Source: Hydrogenophaga crassostreae
Lineage (GTDB): Bacteria; Pseudomonadota; Gammaproteobacteria; Burkholderiales; Burkholderiaceae_C
DNA: 64,000 nucleotides
Assembly: GCF_001761385.1 (NCBI RefSeq)
Contig: NZ_CP017476.1
Coordinates: 3,089,501-3,153,500, forward strand
Direction: 5' to 3'
The position numbers were made by a program, and so were the translations under genes. Below the pieces are notes generated by a model. That model saw only the letters and a list, made by a program, of their open reading frames with translations. It made no database searches and had not been told where the DNA came from. Positions 26,763-34,907 of the stretch are shown piece after piece (within the stretch, counting starts at the first letter, position 1; every line of letters starts with the position of its first letter).

Positions 26763-26887
26763 AGCCCGCAATCATCAAGGCATTCGCGTTTGGTGCAGCA
26801 GCGCTCGCCTTGCTGGGCACGTTCGCGCTCTACAACCGGCCCGACTTTCTGGTGAATCTCGCCGACCAGCTGTGGAGCTGCTTCTGA
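26759..26887 (+). CDS. Small protein of 42 residues, translationally coupled
   Basis: A short frame not usually called by length cut-offs. It begins MKPAIIKAFAFGAAALAL, one hydrophobic helix long enough to be a membrane anchor or uncleaved signal, and ends LYNRPDFLVNLADQLWSCF. Its ATG overlaps the MFS stop (ATGA), and its TGA overlaps the ATG of the methyltransferase (TGATG). The tidy double overlap and the patterned C-terminus argue for a real gene. From memory a similar ending occurs in short proteins of related Burkholderiales, but I could not check this. Function unknown. Confidence 0.72.
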   Translation: MKPAIIKAFAFGAAALALLGTFALYNRPDFLVNLADQLWSCF

Positions 26888-27444
26888 TGGCACACGCGTT
26901 GAGCTCACCATCGGACTGGGTACAGCGCTGGAGCCACCTGGTGCCAACTGGCGGCTCCGTGCTGGATGTGGCATGCGGCCATGGACGCCATATGCGGTGG
27001 TTCGCCGGGCGCGGCCACGCTGTCACAGGCATCGACCGCTCACCCGAATCCATTGCGGCCGTTGCGGATGTGGGGCGGGCTATCGAGGCCGATATTGAAA
27101 ACAACCCCTGGCCACTGGACGGCGCCACCTTCGATGCCGTGGTGGTCACCAACTACCTTTGGCGGCCCCTTTTACCCCGTCTCGTGGCCAGCGTAGCCCC
27201 CGGTGGTGTGTTGATCTACGAAACTTTTGCCACCGGCAATGAGACCGTGGGCAAGCCATCCAGGCCGGACTTCTTGCTGCAACCGGGCGAGTTGTTGCAA
27301 GCGGCGGCCGAATTGCACACGGTGGCTTACGAAGACGGCTTTTGCCCGGCGCCCGATCGCTTCGTGCAACGTATCGTGGCCATACGAAAACCGGGCACCT
27401 CGGCAACCCGGCCGTTTCGCCATTTACTCAACGCCTCTGAGTAG
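26887..27444 (+). CDS. Class I SAM-dependent methyltransferase
   Basis: A 185-residue Rossmann-type methyltransferase. Motif I is VLDVACGHGRHMRWFAGRGH (about residues 25-44), the acidic residue that binds the ribose of S-adenosylmethionine is in VTGIDRSPESI, and motif IV is FDAVVVTNYLWRPLLP. The protein resembles short TehB-like methyltransferases; the acceptor is unknown. The ATG at 26887 overlaps the stop of the preceding small gene, so MFS, small protein and methyltransferase form one coupled unit. dapA begins 72 bases downstream. Confidence 0.92.
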   Translation: MAHALSSPSDWVQRWSHLVPTGGSVLDVACGHGRHMRWFAGRGHAVTGIDRSPESIAAVADVGRAIEADIENNPWPLDGATFDAVVVTNYLWRPLLPRLVASVAPGGVLIYETFATGNETVGKPSRPDFLLQPGELLQAAAELHTVAYEDGFCPAPDRFVQRIVAIRKPGTSATRPFRHLLNASE

Positions 27445-27515
27445 AATGAGCCCAGTGCCGGGAAGACGAGGACTTCCGCCTCACTTCTCCCGAAACCTCA
27501 TTTGAAGCAACGTTT

Positions 27516-28406
27516 ATGACCCCCATCACTGGCAGCATCGTCGCCCTTGTTACGCCCATGTCCGAGGGCGGAAAAATTGACTATCCCACCCTGCGCAAAC
27601 TGATCGACTGGCACATTGCCGAAGGCACCGACTGCATCTGCGTTGTCGGCACCACGGGCGAATCGCCCACGGTCACAGTCGATGAACACTGTGAAATCAT
27701 CCGCGTCTCGGTGGAACAGGCCAACAAACGCGTGCCAATCATGGCCGGCTGCGGCGCCAATTCCACAGCAGAGGCGATCAACCTGGCCAAATTCGCCAAG
27801 AGCGTGGGCGCCGACTACCAACTGCAAGTCGTGCCTTACTACAACAAGCCGTCCCAAGAAGGCATGTTCCAGCATTTCAAGGCGATCGCCGACGCCACTG
27901 GCCACGATCTGCCCATGGTGCTCTACAACGTGCCTGGGCGCACCGTGGCCGATCTGTCACTGGAAACCGTGCTTCGGCTGGCGCAGTTGCCCGGGATCGT
28001 CGGCATCAAGGAGGCCACCGGCAATATCGATCGGGCCATCTGGCTGATCCGCGAAGTGCCCAAGGGATTTGCTGTGCTCTCGGGCGATGATCCGACCGCA
28101 GTGGCACTGATGCTGTGTGGTGGCCAAGGCAATGTAAGCGTGACCGCCAATATCGCCCCGCGTCTGATGCACGAGCTTTGCGCGGCGGCCGTTGCCGGTG
28201 ATACCCGTGCAGCCATGGCGATCCAGATGAAGCTCATGCCCGTACACAAGAACCTGTTTGTCGAAGCCAACCCGATCCCGCTCAAGTGGGCCATGGCCCG
28301 CATGGGGCTGTGTCAGGAATCCATGCGCTTGCCACTGACCCCCATGTCGCGCAGCTTGGAACCCTTGGTCGAATCCGCTCTCAAAGCCAGTGGCTTGCTG
28401 AGCTGA
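27516..28406 (+). CDS. dapA: 4-hydroxy-tetrahydrodipicolinate synthase
   Basis: A 296-residue TIM-barrel aldolase that condenses pyruvate with aspartate semialdehyde, the first committed step to diaminopimelate and lysine. The Schiff-base lysine is Lys165 in VGIKEATGN, the catalytic tyrosine is Tyr137 in VLYNVPGRT, and the GTTGES motif (residues 45-50) binds the pyruvate carboxylate. Length and motifs are those of the enzyme. bamC follows 35 bases after the stop, the same order as dapA-bamC in E. coli. Confidence 0.97.
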   Translation: MTPITGSIVALVTPMSEGGKIDYPTLRKLIDWHIAEGTDCICVVGTTGESPTVTVDEHCEIIRVSVEQANKRVPIMAGCGANSTAEAINLAKFAKSVGADYQLQVVPYYNKPSQEGMFQHFKAIADATGHDLPMVLYNVPGRTVADLSLETVLRLAQLPGIVGIKEATGNIDRAIWLIREVPKGFAVLSGDDPTAVALMLCGGQGNVSVTANIAPRLMHELCAAAVAGDTRAAMAIQMKLMPVHKNLFVEANPIPLKWAMARMGLCQESMRLPLTPMSRSLEPLVESALKASGLLS

Positions 28407-28441
28407 GCCGATTGCCCATACACACCCAATCCCCTTTCACC

Positions 28442-29575
28442 ATGCCCGTCCTCCACACCCGCTCTTTTCCCGAACCCACCCGAAGCCAGGCTTACCTTGT
28501 GCGCCTCAGTGCTGTGGCCGCAGCGGCATTGCTTGCCAGCGGCTGCACCATCTTGCAAGAAGACAAGATCGACTACAAAAGCGCCAAGCAAGGCACCACC
28601 CTGGACGTGCCGCCTGACCTGACGCAGCTGAGCGCAGAAAGCCGGTACACCGTTCCCGGTGCGAACTCGACCACCGCCAGCGGTCAGCAAGCCACTCAAG
28701 CAGCGCCCGCCTCGGGCTCCACGGCACTCAATGCCATGGGCGATGTGCGCATAGAGCGGGCCGGCAGCCAGCGGTGGCTGGTCGTCGACCGCCCGGCTGG
28801 CCAACTCTGGAATCCAGTCTCCGAGTTCTGGAAAGAGAACGGGTTTGTGCTGGCCGTTGATCAGGAAACGATCGGCATCATGGAAACCGATTGGGCAGAG
28901 AACCGGGCAAAGATTCCGCAAGACTTCATTCGGGCAACCATCGGCAAAGTCTTTGACAGCCTTTACTCTTCGGGAGAACGCGACAAATTCCGAACCCGCC
29001 TTGAGCGCAGCAGCAACGGCGGCACCGAGATCTACATCAGCCATCGGGGCATGGAGGAGGTGTACACCACCGCTCAAAAGGACTCGACCAAATGGCAGCC
29101 GCGCGCCAGCGACTCAGAGCTTGAAACCGAGTTCCTGCGCCGCCTGATGATCAAGCTGGGCGCCTCCGCTGAAGAAGCCAAGTCGGCAGTTGCCACCGTG
29201 GCCGCCAAACCCGTCGCGCGCGTGGTCAATGAGGCCCAAGGCCCGGTGTTGGTGGTGGACGAAAGCTTCGATCTCGCCTGGCGTCGCGTTGGATTGTCAT
29301 TGGACCGAACGGGCTTCACGGTTGAAGACCGCAACCGTGCGCAGGGCGTATATTTCGTGCGATTCGTGCCTGCCAACGCCTCCGACAATGAAAAGAAGGG
29401 CTTTCTGAGCGGCCTCTTCAGCAGCAAGCAGGAAACAAAGCCCGCCCAATACCAGTTCAAGGTCATGGGCTCAGGCGACACCACCAGGGTTTCTGTGCTG
29501 GATGCAAAAGGCAATGCAGCACCCCCAAGCGATGCCAAGCGCATTGTCGAGTTGCTGGCCTCCGATCTCAATTGA
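28442..29575 (+). CDS. bamC: Outer membrane protein assembly factor BamC
   Basis: A 377-residue lipoprotein: signal peptide with lipobox LASGC (cysteine at about residue 35), then the unstructured N-terminal region (KQGTTLDVPPDLTQLSAESRY) which in BamC contacts BamD, then two helix-grip domains (LVVDRPAGQLWNPVSEFWKE and LVVDESFDLAWRRVGLSLDR). It belongs to the BAM complex that inserts beta-barrel proteins in the outer membrane. I choose the ATG at 28442 because it is followed at once by the signal peptide; the open frame above it overlaps dapA. A bidirectional terminator follows. Confidence 0.95.
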   Translation: MPVLHTRSFPEPTRSQAYLVRLSAVAAAALLASGCTILQEDKIDYKSAKQGTTLDVPPDLTQLSAESRYTVPGANSTTASGQQATQAAPASGSTALNAMGDVRIERAGSQRWLVVDRPAGQLWNPVSEFWKENGFVLAVDQETIGIMETDWAENRAKIPQDFIRATIGKVFDSLYSSGERDKFRTRLERSSNGGTEIYISHRGMEEVYTTAQKDSTKWQPRASDSELETEFLRRLMIKLGASAEEAKSAVATVAAKPVARVVNEAQGPVLVVDESFDLAWRRVGLSLDRTGFTVEDRNRAQGVYFVRFVPANASDNEKKGFLSGLFSSKQETKPAQYQFKVMGSGDTTRVSVLDAKGNAAPPSDAKRIVELLASDLN

Positions 29576-29626
29576 CAGCGCGCCCCTCCCGGACCCCGCA
29601 GAAAATGATGTCAAGGGGTCGAGAGA

Positions 29627-29663
29627 GCATGAAAAAAGCCGCCCAGGGCGGCTTTTTTCATGC
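29627..29663. terminator. Bidirectional terminator between bamC and the alanine-rich lipoprotein gene
   Basis: A perfect 17-bp stem (29627-29643 with 29647-29663) with a 3-base loop. The A6 and T6 runs lie inside the stem so both strands read a GC-rich hairpin followed by U residues. It sits between convergent genes and should end transcription from both sides. Confidence 0.92.
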
Positions 29664-29702
29664 TCAAAGTGACTGGAAACAATTGTCCAGCCCCTTTGGA
29701 GC

Positions 29703-30074
29703 TTACTGAGCAGGCTTCACAGCATCTTTAGCAGCTGCAGCGGCAGTGTCAGCAGCTTCTTTGGCAGCGTCAGCAGCAGCGCTGGCGGCGTCTTTGGTTG
29801 CGTCAACAGCGGCAGCAGCGCCGTCTTTGGCAGCATCGGTTGCAGCGGAAGCGGCGTCGGTTGCAGCTTCGGTAGCGGCAGCAGCGCCGTCTTTGGCAGC
29901 TTCCATCGTGGCGGAAGCGCCGTCTTTGGCGGCTTCCATCGTGGCAGCAGCACCTTCTTTGGCGGCATCCATCACGGCAGCAGCAGGTGCCTCGATGGCG
30001 GCTTCTTCTTTTTTACCGCAAGCGGTCATGGCGATGGCGGCGAGCAAGCTAACGAGCAAGAGAGATTTTTTCAT
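29703..30074 (-). CDS. Alanine-rich lipoprotein with eight hendecad repeats
   Basis: A 123-residue protein. Residues 1-19 form a lipoprotein signal with lipobox MTAC, followed by GKKEE, so the mature protein is probably anchored in a membrane by Cys19. After a short Ala-Pro spacer, residues 35-122 divide exactly into eight 11-residue units of the pattern [MTVA]-[DE]-A-A-K-[DE]-G-A-[AS]-A-[TA]. The repeating charge pattern predicts a long alanine-rich amphipathic helix, like LEA group 3 proteins or phasin-like helices; a Lpp-type periplasmic rod is another possibility. No catalytic function is expected. It is a single gene, with an AT-rich leader and its own terminator. Confidence 0.88.
   Translation of the reverse strand: MKKSLLLVSLLAAIAMTACGKKEEAAIEAPAAAVMDAAKEGAAATMEAAKDGASATMEAAKDGAAAATEAATDAASAATDAAKDGAAAAVDATKDAASAAADAAKEAADTAAAAAKDAVKPAQ
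29709..29972 (-). repeat. Eight tandem 33-bp units coding 11-residue repeats
   Basis: The units run through the mature part of the lipoprotein gene. Units two and three are nearly identical in protein sequence (MEAAKDGASAT and MEAAKDGAAAA), and later units diverge toward TDAAKDGAAAA and ADAAKEAADTA, as expected for repeated duplication and drift. Confidence 0.88.
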
Positions 30075-30116
30075 GGTGGTATTCCAATAGATAAGTACAA
30101 AAAGCAGGGTGATTCT

Positions 30117-30168
30117 TGAGTCAATTCAAAAAAAAACCCGAATCCAAGATTCGAGCCTGATTGACTCA
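30117..30168 (-). terminator. Nested stem-loops with T9 tract upstream of the alanine-rich lipoprotein gene
   Basis: On the minus strand a 6-bp hairpin (30139-30144 with 30148-30153) is followed by GG and nine T residues (30128-30136), the form of a weak factor-independent terminator for the gene at 30307. The hairpin and T tract are enclosed by a 9-bp inverted repeat (30117-30125 with 30160-30168) that starts 43 bases from the lipoprotein ATG. The outer pairing could also serve as a 5' leader structure of that gene. Confidence 0.45.
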
Positions 30169-30306
30169 GTCAGACAACCGTTTTTTACCCGGCTACCAGA
30201 CTGGATTCCAATGATAGCGAGAAAAAATCAACCGGATTTACCCTTATCAACTTTTTCTTTTTCACACAATAAAGTGTTGTAATTCCGCACTTTAGAAACC
30301 TATAGT

Positions 30307-30813
30307 TCACAAACCCAAGGTGCTCGCAGGAAACGCCTGGGCGCCTTGCTGCCAACAGGCGTCCAGCCGTTCCCGCAATTCGATGCGCCGCTTGGGGTCG
30401 TTGGTGGCGACGCCACGGGCGTGAACCAGATCCAGCCGCTCAAGTGTCCATTCACCTGACCAGATTGCGCTAGGCAGGGCCTCGGCAGCTGCCCCCTGAC
30501 ACGCGCGGGCTTGCACCAAGTGGTCCCAGGTCACTCGCCACTGCACCAACCGAGGCGCTCGCGCCTGGAGAAAGCGAAAATCGCGCGCCAAGAAATGCAA
30601 TTGGCGCCCTTTGCTCGCCCACTTTTGCAGCGCATCCACGACGGCACGCTCACCCAAAGGCCAGTCAGCAAAATCTGGATCACTCAAAACAACCAGCTTC
30701 CATCTTTCATTCGCAGCCGTCTCGAGCGCCTGACGAATGAGATCGCCAAAAAAATTGCGCCCCTCCCAGGCCCCCGTGAACAGCGGTTTGACATCGGGTT
30801 GCGTTGAAGACAT
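30307..30813 (-). CDS. Conserved hypothetical protein downstream of the roxA-like gene
   Basis: A 168-residue soluble protein I cannot assign. It has a regular alpha/beta character: WKLVVLSDPDFADWPLGERAVVDALQKWASKGRQLHFLARDF reads as strand-helix-strand, with conserved-looking Asp and Trp residues, and the C-terminal part is helical and Arg-rich. No signal peptide or membrane segment. GGAGG seven bases upstream of the ATG at 30813 is decisive for this start; the longer frame is spurious. The gene lies 37 bases after the cupin oxygenase gene on the same strand, so the two are likely co-transcribed and may share a ribosome-related role, which is inference from position only. Confidence 0.85.
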   Translation of the reverse strand: MSSTQPDVKPLFTGAWEGRNFFGDLIRQALETAANERWKLVVLSDPDFADWPLGERAVVDALQKWASKGRQLHFLARDFRFLQARAPRLVQWRVTWDHLVQARACQGAAAEALPSAIWSGEWTLERLDLVHARGVATNDPKRRIELRERLDACWQQGAQAFPASTLGL

Positions 30814-30850
30814 GGTTAAACCTCCGTTGTGATCCCTATGGTGGCCTGTT

Positions 30851-32035
30851 TCAGACCTCTTCGCTGGCATGCAGCCACCCTGCTTCAAACCAGTCCTGCA
30901 GCAATGCCTGGGCCCCCGTGCTCGCCTGCATAACCGATCGGGCATTCAGCGAACGCTGGTCAGCCAGCCGTTGCATCAGTTTCGCATCGGCACCTCCGGC
31001 ACGGAAGCTCTCGCCATTGATGAACAGGTGGCGTGGGTCATACATCATGCGCGTTCGGCGATCGAGCACCACCGCTCCTGGTCGCCAGTCCGAGACCGCT
31101 TCTTCGAACCAGACCTTGGGTTTGGGCTCGGTCATCACTTCTCCCAGCGCACAGGCAAGCGACTGGCGCTCCTGCAGCAAACGCTCCAATCCTTGCAGGG
31201 CGAACGCTTCCAATGCCGGCGGCATGGCAGCCGGATTGGCCGTGGCTGCCTGTCGGGGGTCGCGGTACAGCGTGGTGTCTTCGAACTCGTCGGCCACGCG
31301 CTGCAACAACTCCCCGGCCAAACCACCACGCTGCGGAACCCGAAAGCCCACAGAGTAGGTCATACAGTCGTCCCCTACCGCGACACCGTCATGCGCCCAA
31401 CGTGGAGGCAGGTAGAGCATGTCTCCAGGGTTGAGCAGGTGCTCTTCCTCCGGCTCAAAGTTGCTGAGAATTTTCAGCGGAACCCCGGGTTCCAGTGAGA
31501 GGTCTTTCTGTCGACCAATGCGCCAGCGTCGCTGACCGCTGGCTTGCAGCAGGAACACATCGTAGCTGTCGAAATGTGGGCCAACGCCGCCACCATCGCT
31601 GGCCCAGGAAATCATCAGATCGTCCAGCCGCGCATCAGGAACAAAGCGGAACCGCTTGAGCAGTTCATGGGCTGCATCCAGGTGCAAATCCACGCCTTGC
31701 ACCAACAATGTCCATCGCTTTTGCTTCAAAGGGGGCAAGGAAGTGCGCGGCACAGGGCCATGCTTCAACGTCCAGCCTTTGGGCTTGTGAACAATGACCC
31801 GCGATTCCACCGACTCGTCAGCCGCAAGAGAAAACAGCGCTTGCCGATTCACAAACGGTTGAAAGCCGGGAAATGCACCGCGAATCAGGAGCGGTTTTTT
31901 CTGCCAATGGCGCCGCATAAACTGGGCGGTCGTCAAGCCGCCCAGCATCGTTTGCGGAACATCGGGCGATATGGTCGATGCAGGCCTGGCGGATCTGGAG
32001 GCAGGCGAAGGTTGTTCTGGATGAGGATGTGTCAT
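30851..32035 (-). CDS. roxA: Cupin/JmjC ribosomal oxygenase (RoxA/YcfD-like)
   Basis: A 394-residue Fe(II)/2-oxoglutarate oxygenase. The metal ligands are visible as His154-x-Asp156 in GPHFDSYDVF and His215 in PPRWAHDGVAVGD, and MLYLPPRWAH is the typical JmjC-cupin strand. The N-terminal TTAQFMRRHWQKKPLLIRGAF is the conserved opening of YcfD, and the C-terminal winged-helix-like part is present. In E. coli the enzyme hydroxylates an arginine of ribosomal protein L16. It is divergent from the FKBP gene with only 14 bases between the start codons, so regulatory sequence must overlap the coding starts. Confidence 0.92.
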   Translation of the reverse strand: MTHPHPEQPSPASRSARPASTISPDVPQTMLGGLTTAQFMRRHWQKKPLLIRGAFPGFQPFVNRQALFSLAADESVESRVIVHKPKGWTLKHGPVPRTSLPPLKQKRWTLLVQGVDLHLDAAHELLKRFRFVPDARLDDLMISWASDGGGVGPHFDSYDVFLLQASGQRRWRIGRQKDLSLEPGVPLKILSNFEPEEEHLLNPGDMLYLPPRWAHDGVAVGDDCMTYSVGFRVPQRGGLAGELLQRVADEFEDTTLYRDPRQAATANPAAMPPALEAFALQGLERLLQERQSLACALGEVMTEPKPKVWFEEAVSDWRPGAVVLDRRTRMMYDPRHLFINGESFRAGGADAKLMQRLADQRSLNARSVMQASTGAQALLQDWFEAGWLHASEEV

Positions 32036-32049
32036 GGGACAATTGTCGG

Positions 32050-32598
32050 ATGAAAATCACTGAACAATGTGTGGTCGCACTGACCTGGTCACTGAAAGAC
32101 ACCCTGGGCGAAGAACTGGATACGCTGGATGAACCGATTGAGTTCCTCGTTGGCGGCACCGATTTGCTCAAAAAAATCGAAGAAGCGCTGCAAGGTCACG
32201 AGCCAGGCGAAAAGATTGACCTGCAGATCGAGCCCCAGGATGCCTTTGGCGACTATGACGACCGCCTGCTCTTTCTGGAACCTCGCCACCTGTTTCCCAA
32301 GGAACTCGAAGAGGGCATGGGTTTCGAGGGCCTGCCCGAAGGGTGCAATGCGGCAGCCCCCAAAGACCGCTTGTTTTTCGTCAGCGATATCTACCCGGAC
32401 CATGTGGTCATGGACGCGAACCACCCGCTCGCGGGCATCGCCTTGCGAATCCAGCTACACGTGCACAGTGTGAGAGAGGCCGATGTGAGCGAAATCGGTC
32501 TAGGCAGCCTGGGCACAGGTTTTTTCAACATGCAGATCAACCCGGATGGAGACCCATTGCCCGGGGAACAGGCGCCCGAACGCCCTACCCTCCATTGA
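32050..32598 (+). CDS. FKBP-type peptidyl-prolyl isomerase (SlyD-like)
   Basis: A 182-residue cytoplasmic protein resembling SlyD. The FKBP half-domain (LTWSLKDTLGEELDTLDEPIEFL) is split by the insert-in-flap region (PQDAFGDYDDRLLFLEPRHLFP), which acts as a chaperone in SlyD. The metal-binding His-rich tail of E. coli SlyD is absent: the C-terminus is Gly/Pro/Asp-rich. It would catalyse cis-trans isomerisation of prolyl bonds during folding. The ATG at 32050 is the family start; the longer open frame crosses the divergent promoter region. Convergent with dut. Confidence 0.92.
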   Translation: MKITEQCVVALTWSLKDTLGEELDTLDEPIEFLVGGTDLLKKIEEALQGHEPGEKIDLQIEPQDAFGDYDDRLLFLEPRHLFPKELEEGMGFEGLPEGCNAAAPKDRLFFVSDIYPDHVVMDANHPLAGIALRIQLHVHSVREADVSEIGLGSLGTGFFNMQINPDGDPLPGEQAPERPTLH

Positions 32599-32638
32599 AA
32601 AAAGCCGGCATTGGCTCGAAAGTCCTTGCCGCCAGCTG

Positions 32639-33088
32639 TCAACTCCGGCCAGTAGAACCGTAACCGCCTGCGCCGCGCTCGCTTGCCCCAGCGAACTCGT
32701 TGACAACGTTGAAGTGGGCCTGAACCACTGGCACGATCACCATCTGGGCAATGCGCTCCATGGGTTCGATGGTGAACGGCACGTCGCTGCGGTTCCAGGC
32801 ACTCACCATGAGTTGTCCCTGGTAGTCGCTGTCGATCAATCCCACCAGATTGCCCAGCACGATACCGTGCTTGTGCCCCAAGCCTGAGCGCGGCAACAGC
32901 ATGGCCGCGAAGCCCGGGTCAGCCAAATGAATGGCCAACCCGGTAGGCACCAGCTGCCATCCGTTGGGTTCGAGCGTCAGCGGCGAGTCAATGCAGGCCC
33001 GTAAATCAAGTCCAGCACTGCCCTGGGTTGCATACGCTGGCAACTGGTCCGCCATGCGGGCATCCAATACCTTCACGTCAATTTTCAT
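32639..33088 (-). CDS. dut: dUTP diphosphatase
   Basis: A 149-residue all-beta trimeric dUTPase with the five family motifs: GSAGLDLRA, LLPRSGLGHKHGIVLGN, GLIDSDYQGQL, PMERIAQMV and the C-terminal arm ERGAGGYGSTG that closes over the substrate. It converts dUTP to dUMP and pyrophosphate, keeping uracil out of DNA and supplying dTMP synthesis. The ATG at 33088 (MKIDVKVLD) is the family start; an in-frame upstream start at 33112 is less likely. It follows the TRAP permease gene on the same strand but lies after a hairpin. Confidence 0.96.
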   Translation of the reverse strand: MKIDVKVLDARMADQLPAYATQGSAGLDLRACIDSPLTLEPNGWQLVPTGLAIHLADPGFAAMLLPRSGLGHKHGIVLGNLVGLIDSDYQGQLMVSAWNRSDVPFTIEPMERIAQMVIVPVVQAHFNVVNEFAGASERGAGGYGSTGRS

Positions 33089-33126
33089 CACTCTTCGTCC
33101 GGTTGAAGTCACGTTGGGTATGCACG

Positions 33127-33148
33127 CCTGCCGTCTTCCAACGGCAGG
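33127..33148 (-). terminator. Hairpin between dctM and dut
   Basis: An 8-bp GC-rich stem (33127-33134 with 33141-33148, 6-base loop) starts eleven bases after the dctM stop codon. No T tract follows on the minus strand, so it may be an incomplete or factor-dependent terminator, or protect the 3' end of the TRAP transcript. Confidence 0.4.
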
Positions 33149-33158
33149 TGCAAATGCA

Positions 33159-34892
33159 TCACCACTTCACAGGATCGCTGGGGTCGGTCGCGCCCTCGGC
33201 TGGCGTGGTCGAGTCAGTACCTGGCCAGGCATCTGCCCCGTAATCCGACGTCGGAATGTTCATCAATTCCTCGACCCTCTCTTCAGAGAGCTTCTTCACT
33301 TTGGTGATGTTCCCGGAGACCAGCCCTGGGTTCATCACAATGACCGCGATCATGATGACCTGAAGGAAGATGAAGGCGATCGAACCTGAATAGATCTGAG
33401 ATGTGGTCACTGCGGGAATGCGCTTGCCAGTGACCACGTCGTCGTAATCTACCCTGGGCGCCACGCTGCGCAAATAGAACAAGGCAAAGCCGAAGGGAGG
33501 CGTCAGGAAAGAGGTCTGCAAGTTCATGGCCAGGATGATGCCGAACCAGATCAGGTCAATACCCAGTTTTTCGGCCACAGGCGCCAACATCGGAATCACG
33601 ATGAACGCGATCTCGAAGAAGTCAATGAACATACCCAGAATGAACACCAGAATGTTCACCAGGATCAGGAAACCCATCTGTCCGCCAGGCAATCCCTTGA
33701 ACAGGTGCTCGACCCAGATATGGCCGTCGGCCGCGTTGAACGTAAAGCTGAACACGGTGGCGCCCACCAGAATGAACAGCACAAAAATGGACAACTGCGT
33801 GGTGCTTTCCAAGGCACCACTGAGCACCTTGAAGGAAAGGCGACCGCGGAACGCAGACATGATCAGCGCCCCCACTGCGCCCATGGCGCCCCCTTCGGTG
33901 GGCGTGGCAATACCCAGGAAGATCGTGCCCAGCACCAGGAAGATGAGAATCAATGGCGGGATCAGCACAAAAGTGACCTGCTCCGTCAAGCGGGAGATCA
34001 GACCCAGCTTGAAGACCCGGTTCAGGATGGCCAGGAACAGCGCCAGGAAAGTGGCCACAGTGGTCGACATGATGAAAGTCTCATCACCCGGCGCAGGCGT
34101 CTCGCGGCCCAGGAAGGGGTTCATGATGCTTTCATGCACCCCGGACCAGAAATAACCAGCCACGGCACACAGAACAAACAAACCCAACAACGACCTGTGG
34201 CCGCTGCTGCCGTTCGGCTGAACATAGATACGCGCTTCTGCAGGCAAAGCCGGTACCCACTTGGGACGTACGATGGCAACGACCATGATGAACAAGATAT
34301 ACAAACCCACCAGCATCAGGCCGGGAAGCAGAGCGCCCTGGTACATATCGCCCACAGAGCGACCCAACTGGTCGGCCAGTACGATCAGCACCAGCGAAGG
34401 AGGCAGGGCCTGGGCCAAAGTGCCAGAGGCCGTGATCGTGCCCGTGGCGATGGTTCGGTTGTAGCCGTAGCGCAGCATGATGGGCAGGGAAATCAGGCCC
34501 ATGGAGATCACCGCTGCAGCCACAACGCCGGTGGTGGCTGCCAGCAAAGCGCCCACAAGAATCACAGCCACAGCCAGGCCGCCGCGGACCGGGCCAAACA
34601 CCTGAGCCACCGTTTCCAGCAGCTCTTCGGCCATTCGGCTGCGTTCAAGAATGATGCCCATCAGCGTGAAAAAGGGAATCGCCAGCAGCGTTTCATTGGA
34701 CATGATGCCAATCACACGCAACGGCAGCGCTTGAAACAAAACCTCGGGAAACAGGCCGATCTCAATGCCCAAGAGACCGAACGCCAGGCCAGTCGCGGCC
34801 AGGGAAAATGCAACTGGGAAGCCCAGCATCAGAAAACACAACAGACCGGCAAACAGCACCGGTACAAAATTGACTTGGAGAAATTCGATCAT
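33159..34892 (-). CDS. TRAP transporter large permease (DctM/TakM-type)
   Basis: A 577-residue inner membrane protein with twelve or more hydrophobic segments and the DctM signature stretches (ETLLAIPFFTLMGIILERSRMAEELLETV, shown in part; ATTGVVAAAVISMGLISLP; TASGTLAQALPPSLVLIVLA). It is longer than the usual 430-residue DctM because of a cytoplasmic insert around residues 210-270 and an acidic C-terminal tail. It moves substrate with Na+ co-transport, taking it from the periplasmic DctP-type receptor. It lies 15 bases after the small permease gene, and both follow the receptor gene on the minus strand. Confidence 0.94.
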   Translation of the reverse strand: MIEFLQVNFVPVLFAGLLCFLMLGFPVAFSLAATGLAFGLLGIEIGLFPEVLFQALPLRVIGIMSNETLLAIPFFTLMGIILERSRMAEELLETVAQVFGPVRGGLAVAVILVGALLAATTGVVAAAVISMGLISLPIMLRYGYNRTIATGTITASGTLAQALPPSLVLIVLADQLGRSVGDMYQGALLPGLMLVGLYILFIMVVAIVRPKWVPALPAEARIYVQPNGSSGHRSLLGLFVLCAVAGYFWSGVHESIMNPFLGRETPAPGDETFIMSTTVATFLALFLAILNRVFKLGLISRLTEQVTFVLIPPLILIFLVLGTIFLGIATPTEGGAMGAVGALIMSAFRGRLSFKVLSGALESTTQLSIFVLFILVGATVFSFTFNAADGHIWVEHLFKGLPGGQMGFLILVNILVFILGMFIDFFEIAFIVIPMLAPVAEKLGIDLIWFGIILAMNLQTSFLTPPFGFALFYLRSVAPRVDYDDVVTGKRIPAVTTSQIYSGSIAFIFLQVIMIAVIVMNPGLVSGNITKVKKLSEERVEELMNIPTSDYGADAWPGTDSTTPAEGATDPSDPVKW

Positions 34893-34907
34893 GATCTGGG
34901 TCCGGGC

